Source of the DNA: Omnitrophica WOR_2 bacterium RBG_13_41_10
GTDB lineage: Bacteria; Omnitrophota; Gorgyraeia; Gygaellales; Profunditerraquicolaceae
Assembly: GCA_001805465.1 (NCBI GenBank)
Contig: MHGH01000021.1
Location: forward strand, 76,468-88,763
Length of the DNA stretch: 12,296 nucleotides
Direction of reading: 5' to 3'
Position numbers and translations under genes: made by a program. Positions 4,789-11,983 of the stretch are shown here, piece by piece; within the stretch, counting starts at the first letter, position 1; each line of letters begins with the position of its first letter. The notes under the pieces are model-generated. The model was given only the letters and a program-made list of their open reading frames with translations, did not search any database and was not told the DNA's origin.

Positions 4789-7416
4789 CTACTTTAAATA
4801 TATTTTGATGGTAATTTCCTTCTTATTTATTGATTTTAATAGCGAGCTTTTAATCAGATGTCCGTAGGCACAGGAAAGGATTTTTCTTTGCTCAAGAAAT
4901 ATCTCTTTTATTTCATAAGGCTTCTTTTTATCCGCGCTTCTAAAGAAGGCGACTTTCAGACACTTGCCCTGCCAGGGAAATCTCGCTTCAATTTTGTGAT
5001 GATGGAAAAAATTTTCGCTAAGGAGCCTGGGTTTCAACAAGATATCACCCCAGATGAACCTTAATCCTAAAACTTCCTGTAACAGAGTATAAATATACCA
5101 GCTGGCAGAACCAGTAAGATAGTGGTAAAGCCCTTTACCTTGAGCATTAAAATATTCGGGGATCATGGGATAAATCTGGGCCTGGGAATTGGTAGCCATT
5201 TTGTATATGGAATCCATCACCATAAAGCCTTCTTTGCTTAAATCTCTTTTGTATAAAGCATAGGCTAACATCACCGACATATGATTAAAAAAGGCGCCGT
5301 TTTCCTTATCGCCGTAAGAAAAACTAAAGCCCCTGCCTAAGGCAGGATACAAAGAGCCAAAATCAGTATTTAGATGAAACCCTGGGAAGTTTTTGTCTTG
5401 TAAATATCTTTTTATAGAGCCCCATGTTTTTCTAACCTGCTCATCAGTAGCTATCTGGCTCATCATAGCACATACCTGTGAAGTCAAAATCATACGGACC
5501 TTGCCCTTTAACCTACCTTCCGCGCGCCTGACTTGATTATCATAGTAACCGTTAAAAAAACCATCCTGCGCCAACCATTCTTTTTCTTTTAGCCACTCGG
5601 ATAAATGCTGGGATTTCTTTTCTAAATCAGCAATCAGGCTATCCACTTTAATATTAATCTTTTGCCCGCTTATTTTGTTAGTTCTTTCCAAATATTGCGC
5701 CAATCTTCTTTGTTTGGCTCTATAGTCAGAATAAGCCACGGGAGACCCTAAAGTATCTAAAAGCAGACTCAATTCTTTTAGCAGGGTAATATTTTTTCTT
5801 TTTTCTTTTAATTTTGCCAATACCAAGGTAAGATCCTTTAAATTATGCGCGTACATAAAACTAAAGGCAACGCTTTCTCCTTCACTCGCTGCCATATCCA
5901 GCCCATCATTCCAATCGGCATTCTCCAGGCGGATAATATTGTGTTTACCTACATTGAAAAACTCTACCAGGTGTTGGATTAAAAGGTGCTCCAGGAGGCT
6001 GGCTTGATAAATTTTATTATTTTTTTGGCGTAAAACAAAATCTTTTTGCTGAAAACCTAGCTCAATCTCTTGAGCGCGCTTAAATTGTTGATCTCTAAAA
6101 TAGGGGATTTCTTCCAGCAATATATTTAAATCCGCGGTTTTATTTAAATAAAAACGCAAGGTTAAATACGGCCAGATAGCGTGGTCCATCCAAACGCGGC
6201 TGATGCGGTTACGATCAGAAATAAAAGCACCGTCTTTGGTGATTACGGTAGCATTAGAGCCGTCGATGCGCACCCCCTTAAAATTATTTAAAATAAGGGC
6301 CCTTGCCTTATGCGGTTCAGTAATAAGCAGAGTTAAAACATCCTGCCATAAATCCCGCCAGCCTCGGCCTCCTTTACCGTAATCAAAATGCGGTAAGAAA
6401 GAACAGCCAAAGAGTTTTCTTAAAAGCGGCTGCAATTTTACCCAAAGCAGCCAATTATTAAAATTTTTATCCTGAAAATTAAAATTAACCTGCGAAAGGT
6501 AATTGAGCCAATTTTTCTTAGTCTCTTGAAAACTTTTTTCAATTTTTTTAGGGGAATTTAATTTCCGGAAGGCTTTTTCTATCTCATCCCTACTTTTAGT
6601 TACCCCCATAATCAAAAAATACTCAATTGATTCATTTTTCTTTAAGGTCCTGGCGCCAAAGCGAAAAGCAGCACAAGCTTCTTTTCCGTCGAATTCGGGG
6701 ATTTTTTTATTAACCGGCTTTGTATCTTTTTCTATTGCATCAGGATTGACTAAATCCCCTTGGCCGTAAAAATAGTCAAGAGTAGGAAATTGGCCCTCTG
6801 GTGGCCTTGCTGTATCTTCAAAACCTAAAACAAAATATGTGCTTTCATTTATTTTATGCCCTTTTTCATCAAAGACCATCGTGGGCTTTAAGTATATACC
6901 GTATTTATCTAATTGAATACGGTTAAGCAGAGAGCTGACATGACGGTGATCCCTTAAGTTTTTTTCGCTTCTTCCATAAAGCGGGATAAAAGAAGTGGGA
7001 ATTATTTTTAATCTTTTTTTAGTCCTATTTCTAAGGCTGACCCGCATTACTTCTACTGCTAAGTTATAGGGGACGAAATTAAGAATTTCGATAGAGATTC
7101 TTTTCGTCTCTTTGGTTATCTTCTGGTAGAGAAAACCTGCTTCCAGAATATCTTTGGAGGGATAAGATAATCTTATGGTTTCCCGATCTAACCTGATAAA
7201 GAAGTCTCTGCGGCAGAGCAGATTACTCCTTAAATCTTCAATACTGGCAGGCGGAGTAAGAAAATGGTCATTATCTAATTTTATATCCCCGGCTAAATGA
7301 GGGCTGATAGCGCTCAAAAGGCCGCCATCTTGGTTAGTTAAGGGCAGGTAAAGATTGTAGCGATGAGGATTTTCTACGACAAAGGTGCCTTTATCGTCAA
7401 TAAATTTATAGATCAT
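4789..7416 (-). CDS. GH94-type glycoside phosphorylase (glycosyltransferase 36 family)
   Basis: This 875-residue protein has the layout of GH94 inverting phosphorylases, which split beta-linked glucosides or related sugars with phosphate to give a sugar-1-phosphate. Residues about 1-300 form a beta-rich N-terminal domain (LPLTNQDGGLLSAISPHLAGD at 24-44). The (alpha/alpha)6 catalytic part carries RGWRDLWQD (351-359), matching the family GxRD donor-site motif, and NADWNDGLD (499-507); the second Asp of DWND (504) is the candidate general acid. Downstream are KENGAFFNH (704-712) and LTGSASW (767-773), where Thr-Gly corresponds to the phosphate-binding pair in cellobiose and chitobiose phosphorylases. 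There is no signal peptide, so it acts in the cytoplasm. Substrate cannot be decided from sequence. It has its own promoter but no Shine-Dalgarno sequence: the bases before the ATG are C- and A-rich. No sugar transporter or other glycan gene adjoins it. Confidence 0.82.
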   Translation of the reverse strand: MIYKFIDDKGTFVVENPHRYNLYLPLTNQDGGLLSAISPHLAGDIKLDNDHFLTPPASIEDLRSNLLCRRDFFIRLDRETIRLSYPSKDILEAGFLYQKITKETKRISIEILNFVPYNLAVEVMRVSLRNRTKKRLKIIPTSFIPLYGRSEKNLRDHRHVSSLLNRIQLDKYGIYLKPTMVFDEKGHKINESTYFVLGFEDTARPPEGQFPTLDYFYGQGDLVNPDAIEKDTKPVNKKIPEFDGKEACAAFRFGARTLKKNESIEYFLIMGVTKSRDEIEKAFRKLNSPKKIEKSFQETKKNWLNYLSQVNFNFQDKNFNNWLLWVKLQPLLRKLFGCSFLPHFDYGKGGRGWRDLWQDVLTLLITEPHKARALILNNFKGVRIDGSNATVITKDGAFISDRNRISRVWMDHAIWPYLTLRFYLNKTADLNILLEEIPYFRDQQFKRAQEIELGFQQKDFVLRQKNNKIYQASLLEHLLIQHLVEFFNVGKHNIIRLENADWNDGLDMAASEGESVAFSFMYAHNLKDLTLVLAKLKEKRKNITLLKELSLLLDTLGSPVAYSDYRAKQRRLAQYLERTNKISGQKINIKVDSLIADLEKKSQHLSEWLKEKEWLAQDGFFNGYYDNQVRRAEGRLKGKVRMILTSQVCAMMSQIATDEQVRKTWGSIKRYLQDKNFPGFHLNTDFGSLYPALGRGFSFSYGDKENGAFFNHMSVMLAYALYKRDLSKEGFMVMDSIYKMATNSQAQIYPMIPEYFNAQGKGLYHYLTGSASWYIYTLLQEVLGLRFIWGDILLKPRLLSENFFHHHKIEARFPWQGKCLKVAFFRSADKKKPYEIKEIFLEQRKILSCAYGHLIKSSLLKSINKKEITIKIYLK

Positions 7417-7446
7417 TTTAATTTTATTGGGGGGTTACTGGGTTAA

Positions 7447-7475
7447 ATTATACTTGTTTTAAAGGTAAATATCAA
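7447..7475 (-). promoter_or_regulatory. Strong sigma70-type promoter for the GH94 gene
   Basis: On the minus strand TTGATA (7475-7470) is followed after exactly 17 bp by a perfect TATAAT (7452-7447), 30 bp before the GH94 start codon. The predicted start near 7440 gives a leader of about 24 nt. It lies in the 70-bp gap after comEC, so the phosphorylase need not depend on comEC transcription. It is the best promoter match that I found in the window. Confidence 0.7.
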
Positions 7476-7486
7476 TGGTTATATTG

Positions 7487-8860
7487 TTAGAGGTTAAAGG
7501 AGGCGCCAGGGATTTTTAGAAGAAAGGCATTGATATTCAGTAAAAGTACAACTAATAACTCGTTCGTAGAGGCAAACAAAGGTGCAATTGCCGGGCAAAA
7601 AATAGCCGTTAACACTAAAGTAAATCCGCTTAAAGTAATTAAACTAGCCAAAGGAACAATAAAGATATTGGCGATTACGGTAATAGGAGAAAAAATCTTA
7701 AAATAGCAAACAATCGGCCCCAATGTGCCTAGCCAGGCAGAAAGAGAAACCAAAAATCCCTCCATCAAGAATCTGGCGGGTTTTATTTTTATAAGCTCAG
7801 GCTTAAAAAATATTTTTAGGCGAGGATATAGATACACTATAGAGAGCACACTGATAAAAGAAAGTTGAAATCCTATATTGAACAGCTGCCTAGGATTACC
7901 CGCCAAAATAAATCCGGCAGCAATGGCACAAGAATTATAAATATCCACTTCTCTCTTGAGTAAATAAGCACCCATAAAAACAATGGCCATTACGGTGGCG
8001 CGCACCACCGGGCTGGATACGCCGGTCATCAGACAATAAATTATGAGCAAAAAAGCGGCTATGTAAAAAGATGCTCTTCGGGAAACTCTGAATAATTTTA
8101 AGAGAGAAATAATAATTAACGCCACTAAGCTGGTGTTAAATCCGCTGACTACTAGTATATGCACTGTCCCTGTTTTAATCATAGCATTATTGATTAAGGG
8201 TGAAAGGGTTCTTCTTTCGCCTAAAACCATGGCATCCAAAATAGCCGCGGGGGTAGCGGCTAAATATTTAAAAATAATATTCTCTATCTTTTTCTTTAAA
8301 TAAAAGGCAAGCCTTTTCAAAATCAATCCCTTGTTTTCTGGATATAGTTTTATTATCCGGGCGTTCATCACTAAATATCTGTCCTGATTAAGTAAAAAAC
8401 GCCTGCGGTACAAATTACCCCCTAAGGTTAATTCTTGGCCGTAGCCTAAGTTAACATTTCCTTTTAGATAAACCAGAATATCCCCGTAACTACAAAATTT
8501 TAAATTATTAAACTGGGCTTCTTCTGTTTTAAATAAGAAAGAGGTGCGGCTATTTTTAAATATGGGTAGACTATTTACCATACCCTTGACCATAGAGAAC
8601 TGTTTATAGCTATAGCGGCTATAGCAAGAGATATGGTTGGGGCTAAGTTTTTGGGAGTTTCTCAATAATAAGGCGCCGATAAAGAATATTAAAATGCAAA
8701 GAAAACCATCAAAGATGATTCTGCGTTTTATATTCCATAGGCAGAGGATAAAAAATAATAGCACAAATAATTGCAGCCAGAAAAATCCTATTGAAAGGTG
8801 GTTGGCTAAACATATGCCTAAAGAAAAGCAAGAAATAAACCAAACTAAAGGCCGTTTCAT
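7487..8860 (-). CDS. comEC: ComEC/Rec2 DNA-uptake channel, short form
   Basis: ComEC is the inner-membrane channel that carries single-stranded DNA into the cytoplasm during transformation. This 457-residue protein has N-terminal membrane helices (about 5-65), an extracytoplasmic DUF4131-like region (about 70-175) and the Competence domain (about 195-450). Family motifs include ILDAMVLGERRTLS (207-220), GTVHILVVSGFNTSLV (231-246, usually VSGLH), TGVSSPVVRATVMA (279-292) and NPRQLFNIGFQLSFISV (322-338). It stops at P-G-A-S-F-N-L without the C-terminal metallo-beta-lactamase-like domain found in 700-800 residue ComEC proteins. No such domain follows in the 70-bp gap or in the next gene. Short forms of about 430-450 residues are known in epsilonproteobacteria, so it may be functional. 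The start codon overlaps the comEA stop by one base (TAATG), which suggests coupled translation. Confidence 0.9.
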   Translation of the reverse strand: MKRPLVWFISCFSLGICLANHLSIGFFWLQLFVLLFFILCLWNIKRRIIFDGFLCILIFFIGALLLRNSQKLSPNHISCYSRYSYKQFSMVKGMVNSLPIFKNSRTSFLFKTEEAQFNNLKFCSYGDILVYLKGNVNLGYGQELTLGGNLYRRRFLLNQDRYLVMNARIIKLYPENKGLILKRLAFYLKKKIENIIFKYLAATPAAILDAMVLGERRTLSPLINNAMIKTGTVHILVVSGFNTSLVALIIISLLKLFRVSRRASFYIAAFLLIIYCLMTGVSSPVVRATVMAIVFMGAYLLKREVDIYNSCAIAAGFILAGNPRQLFNIGFQLSFISVLSIVYLYPRLKIFFKPELIKIKPARFLMEGFLVSLSAWLGTLGPIVCYFKIFSPITVIANIFIVPLASLITLSGFTLVLTAIFCPAIAPLFASTNELLVVLLLNINAFLLKIPGASFNL

Positions 8861-9189
8861 TATTTTATAAACAAGTAATCTTTAATCTTCTCGTACCTAT
8901 AATTAGTTATACCTTTTATTTGTTTTAAATCTTCTCTATCTAAAAAACTTCCTTCTTTATCCCTATATTCAAGGATACGGTCAGCTAATTTATCTGCGAT
9001 ACCGGGGATACTGACAAGTGAAGCCTTATCAGCAGTATTGAGATTAATTTTACCTATATTTTGGTAAAGATCAGTAAGAATCTCAGCGCGAGCATGGCTT
9101 TTCTTCAAATAACTAACTGCTATTCCAGTAATCATCATGCTAAGAAAAAAAAGAATAACCCGGCGTTCCTGCACAGTAAAGTCAAACAC
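8860..9189 (-). CDS. comEA: ComEA-like helix-hairpin-helix DNA-binding membrane protein
   Basis: This 109-residue protein has one N-terminal membrane helix (about 10-28) and a periplasmic ComEA domain at 47-109. The signature KINLNTADKASLVSIPGIADKLADRI runs from 47 to 72, followed by GSFLDREDLKQIKGI (80-94); these are the two helix-hairpin-helix elements that bind double-stranded DNA without sequence preference. It would capture incoming DNA and pass it to ComEC, which follows with a one-base overlap. The start is GTG at 9189-9187, chosen because an AAAGGGGG ribosome binding site sits 7 bases upstream. That site lies in the 3' arm of a 15-bp hairpin followed by six T, so expression is likely limited by termination or by masking of the ribosome site. 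Confidence 0.92.
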   Translation of the reverse strand: MFDFTVQERRVILFFLSMMITGIAVSYLKKSHARAEILTDLYQNIGKINLNTADKASLVSIPGIADKLADRILEYRDKEGSFLDREDLKQIKGITNYRYEKIKDYLFIK

Positions 9190-9230
9190 AAAAAATCCCC
9201 CTTTCTACATCAATAGACGTAAAAAGAGGG
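9190..9230 (-). terminator. Terminator-like hairpin that masks the comEA ribosome binding site
   Basis: On the minus strand CCCTCTTTTTACGTC (9230-9216) pairs with GATGTAGAAAGGGGG (9211-9197) over 15 positions around a TATT loop, with three G-T wobbles and no mismatch. An A and six T (9195-9190) follow, and the GTG of comEA comes immediately after. This has the form of an intrinsic terminator. Its 3' arm contains the comEA Shine-Dalgarno sequence (9204-9197). It may end the nfo-leuS-pseudopilin transcript, attenuate comEA-comEC, or block ribosome binding. Confidence 0.72.
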
Positions 9231-9250
9231 AAAATCTAACAAAGTATTTG

Positions 9251-9499
9251 TTACTTTATCTCGTTGAATTGATCGAGGTGCTGTTTTTGGATATTTTCGA
9301 TTTTGTTGCGGACAGTATCTGCGGTGGTTTTGTAATTCGTAGTATCTATACCTTGCTCTCTGAGGGCCCGATTAGTTTCCGGGTCTATCGCTGGCTGCTT
9401 GAAATATAGATTCAATAGCTTATATCCTAAGAATAAAATAATCGTCAAAACTATGATTATTTCTATAAAACTAAAGCTGCGTACCTGTTTTTCTTTCAT
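9251..9499 (-). CDS. Small pseudopilin-like (type IV prepilin N-terminus) protein
   Basis: This 82-residue protein has a short basic leader (MKEKQVRS) followed by F-S-F-I-E and a hydrophobic helix to about residue 32, then a polar tail with the start of a helical region. This is the layout of class III signal peptides processed by prepilin peptidase: Phe at +1 (residue 9) and Glu at +5 (residue 13). The usual Gly at -1 is replaced by Ser8, so processing may be altered. The tail of about 50 residues is too small for a major pilin globular domain, so a minor pseudopilin or a merely membrane-anchored protein is likely. It lies between leuS (12-bp gap) and comEA, so a part in DNA uptake is a guess from context. 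Only a weak ribosome binding site is visible. Confidence 0.65.
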   Translation of the reverse strand: MKEKQVRSFSFIEIIIVLTIILFLGYKLLNLYFKQPAIDPETNRALREQGIDTTNYKTTADTVRNKIENIQKQHLDQFNEIK

Positions 9500-9511
9500 T
9501 AGTTTAGCTCA

Positions 9512-11983
9512 TTATACAACTACATTCACGAGTTTTTGGGGGACGACGATGAAGTTTTTGATAGGCTTATCCTGAATCCAAGGCTTTAGCCTTTCATCAG
9601 CTAAAATCAGTTCTTTAAGCTTATCTTCGGAGATATCAACAGGAACCTCTATCTTGGAGCGTAGTTTTCCGTTTACTTGAATCACTAAAGTAATCACTTT
9701 TTCCTGCAGGAACTTTTCGTCATGTTTTGGCCAAGGGGCCTTGAGGATGCTTTCTTTATTGCCTAACTTCTGCCACATCTCCTCTGCCAAATGAGGAACA
9801 AAAGGTGAAAGCAACATTACTGTAACCTTTACTGCTTCGGCAATATCTGCATTAAGGTCCTGATAAATCTCATTGACCAATTCCATAATTGCCGCTATCG
9901 CAGTATTAAATTTAAAATTATCTATGTCTTCAGTAACCTCCTTAATAGTCTTATGTATCTTTTTTCTTAATTTTTCTGAATCTTTCTTTTTTGGCCCTGT
10001 ACTCTGTACTCCGTACTCTGTACTTTCTAAAAGCCTCCAAACCCTATTCAAAAACCTAAATGCGCCTTCAATGCCCCGCTCAGACCACTCCATTTCTACT
10101 TCCGGGGGTGCAGCAAATAAAATATATAACCTTAAAGTATCAGCTCCGTGCTTTTTAATAATAGAATCCGGATCAACGATGTTTCCGCGGGACTTTGACA
10201 TCACCTCCCCATCTTTTAAAACCATCCCCTGAGTTAGAAGCTTTAAAAATGGTTCATCCCCGCCACAAAGATCAGCGGGTCCGCCAAGATTTTTGGCGGA
10301 AAATTCCAATAATCTTTCATCTCTCAAGAATTTAGTAAAGAAACGCGAATATAGAAGATGCAAAATTGCATGTTCTATCCCGCCGATATATTGATCCACC
10401 GGCATCCAATAACCGGTTTCTTTCTTATCAAACGGCGCTTGATCAAATTTCGGGGAGCAGAACCTTAAGAAATACCAAGAGGAGTCAAAAAATGTAGCCA
10501 TTGTATCGGTTTCCCTACGGGCGCTACCTTTACATTTAGGGCATTTGACATTTACAAATTCTTTTACTTTATTTAAAGGGTTGCCGCCTTCGCCAGTAAA
10601 GGGAGCATCTTTGGGTAACTCTACCGGTAAATCCTCATAAGGCACAGTTACTGTACCACATTTGGCACAATAGATAATAGGAATCGGGGTTCCCCAATAA
10701 CGTTGACGGGAAATCAACCAATCCCGCAGCCGCCAATGAGTTTCGATTTTACCTATCTTTGTATTTTCCATCCATTGGGCAATTTTAATTTTAGCTTCTT
10801 GACTAGGCAGGCTGTTAAATTGTCCAGAATTAACCTGTATCCCATCCCCTTCATAAGCCTCAAGCATTTGGCTCTGTACTCGGTACTCTGTACCCGGTAC
10901 TTGAATCACAATCCTCATCGCTAACTTATGCTCTTTAGCAAAAAGAAAATCCCGTTGGTCATGAGCGGGTACCGCCATAATCGCGCCTGTGCCATACTCC
11001 ATCAAAACATAATCAGCAATCCAAATAGGAAGAACCTCATTATTTGCGGGATTAATGCAGTATGCGCCGCTAAAAATGCCTTCTTTCTTAACATCTTTCT
11101 TGGAACGTACAACCCTACTTTCTTTTGTTACTTTAGCCACAAATTTTAAAACCTGCTTTTCTTGGGGGGTGCCTTTAGAAACTTCTTTTACCAAAGGATG
11201 TTCAGGAGCCAAAACTATATATGTTGCCCCAAAAATAGTATCCACACGGGTAGTAAAAACTGGAATTACCGTATCGCGGTCTTTTAGCCGAAAATAAATC
11301 TGCACCCCCTGGCTTTTTCCAATCCAATTAGACTGCATAGCCAAGACGCGCTCTGGCCAATGTTTTAGTGTTTTTAAATCCTCCAAGAGCTTCTCTTTAT
11401 AATCGGTAATCTTTAAAAACCATTGCTCAAGATCCTTCTGCTCTACTTTAGCGCTACATCTCCAACAGCTATCTTCAATTACTTCTTCATTTGCTAAAGT
11501 GGTCTGACAAGACGGACACCAATTCACATTAGCAGCCTTGCGATAGGCTAATCCGCGCTCAAACATCTTTAAGAATATCCATTGGTTCCATTTATAATAA
11601 CCAGCGTCGCAGGTAGAAATCTCTCTCTTCCAGTCATAAGAAAACCCCATCTTTTTTAATTCTGCCCTCATCAATTCGATACATTTATGGGTCCAGATAT
11701 CCGGCTTGGTTTTATTTTTAATAGCGGCATTCTCCGCCGGCTGGCCAAAGGCATCAAAGCCCATAGGATGCAGTACATTGTAACCTTGCATTATCTTAAA
11801 ACGTGCGGCGACATCGCCGATAGTGTAATTACGCACATGGCCCATATGAATTTTACCGGACGGATAGGGAAACATCTCCAAGAGATAATATTTTTTCTTT
11901 CCAGAACCGGCTTGGGCACAAAATAAGCCCTGTTTAAGCCACTCCTGTTGCCATTTTTCTTCAATTTCTTTAAAAGAGTACAT
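9512..11983 (-). CDS. leuS: Leucyl-tRNA synthetase
   Basis: LeuRS charges tRNA-Leu in the cytoplasm and edits mischarged products. The 823-residue length fits bacterial LeuRS. The class I motifs are present: PYPSGKIHMGH with the HIGH-equivalent H46-M-G-H49, and VMSKS at 594-598. The CP1 editing domain shows TTRVDTIFGATY (244-255) and GTGAIMAVPAHDQRD (331-345), including the conserved final Asp345. Cys pairs at 156/159 with 173/176 and at 439/442 with 481/484 suggest zinc-binding knuckles. The C-terminal domain has VIQVNGKLRSKI (768-779). Three local inserts coincide with DNA repeats: G-T-E-Y-R-V-Q-S near 364-371, about 14 residues at 562-575, and S-T-E-Y-G-V-Q-S-T near 654-662. The ATG directly follows the nfo stop codon, and AGGA in the nfo tail serves as ribosome binding site, so the genes are coupled. 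Confidence 0.98.
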   Translation of the reverse strand: MYSFKEIEEKWQQEWLKQGLFCAQAGSGKKKYYLLEMFPYPSGKIHMGHVRNYTIGDVAARFKIMQGYNVLHPMGFDAFGQPAENAAIKNKTKPDIWTHKCIELMRAELKKMGFSYDWKREISTCDAGYYKWNQWIFLKMFERGLAYRKAANVNWCPSCQTTLANEEVIEDSCWRCSAKVEQKDLEQWFLKITDYKEKLLEDLKTLKHWPERVLAMQSNWIGKSQGVQIYFRLKDRDTVIPVFTTRVDTIFGATYIVLAPEHPLVKEVSKGTPQEKQVLKFVAKVTKESRVVRSKKDVKKEGIFSGAYCINPANNEVLPIWIADYVLMEYGTGAIMAVPAHDQRDFLFAKEHKLAMRIVIQVPGTEYRVQSQMLEAYEGDGIQVNSGQFNSLPSQEAKIKIAQWMENTKIGKIETHWRLRDWLISRQRYWGTPIPIIYCAKCGTVTVPYEDLPVELPKDAPFTGEGGNPLNKVKEFVNVKCPKCKGSARRETDTMATFFDSSWYFLRFCSPKFDQAPFDKKETGYWMPVDQYIGGIEHAILHLLYSRFFTKFLRDERLLEFSAKNLGGPADLCGGDEPFLKLLTQGMVLKDGEVMSKSRGNIVDPDSIIKKHGADTLRLYILFAAPPEVEMEWSERGIEGAFRFLNRVWRLLESTEYGVQSTGPKKKDSEKLRKKIHKTIKEVTEDIDNFKFNTAIAAIMELVNEIYQDLNADIAEAVKVTVMLLSPFVPHLAEEMWQKLGNKESILKAPWPKHDEKFLQEKVITLVIQVNGKLRSKIEVPVDISEDKLKELILADERLKPWIQDKPIKNFIVVPQKLVNVVV
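9996..10023. repeat. Heptanucleotide array, four units, near the leuS 3' end
   Basis: The plus strand shows CCTGTAC, TCTGTAC, TCCGTAC, TCTGTAC in direct succession (28 bp). In the LeuRS frame it encodes S-T-E-Y-G-V-Q-S-T, in the linker after the conserved F-L-N-R-V-W-R-L-L and before the anticodon-binding helices. The period, unit count and GTAC core equal those of the second leuS array and resemble the one in lptE. Confidence 0.85.
10259..10300. repeat. Double-hairpin palindromic insertion in leuS
   Basis: Two adjacent inverted repeats occur: CCCGC (10259-10263) with GCGGG (10275-10279), and TCCGCCAA (10280-10287) with TTGGCGGA (10293-10300) around a 5-nt loop. They encode LeuRS residues of about 562-575 (S-A-K-N-L-G-G-P-A-D-L-C-G-G). 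From family knowledge this position normally joins a ...L-x-F strand directly to D-E-P-F. The extra 42 bp, 14 codons, keep the frame. Confidence 0.65.
10873..10900. repeat. Heptanucleotide array, four units, in the leuS editing-domain region
   Basis: The plus strand shows TCTGTAC, TCGGTAC, TCTGTAC, CCGGTAC in direct succession (28 bp). In the LeuRS frame it encodes P-G-T-E-Y-R-V-Q-S between R-I-V-I-Q-V and the conserved A-Y-E-G-D-G. It is the same repeat type as at 9996-10023. Confidence 0.85.

Noticed and set aside
5332..5346. CCTGCC/GGCAGG hairpin in the GH94 gene
   Set aside because: The encoded Y-P-A-L-G-R-G-F fits the run of the family sequence with no extra residues, so the symmetry is probably chance.
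8245..8266. TAGCCGC/GCGGCTA hairpin in comEC
   Set aside because: It encodes the L-A-A-T-P-A-A part of the Competence domain start, where Ala-rich codons give such symmetry easily; no insertion is evident.
8606..8626. Repeated GCTATAGC motif in comEC
   Set aside because: Short and within normal coding (S-R-Y-S-Y); it lacks the length or inserted residues seen in the other repeats.
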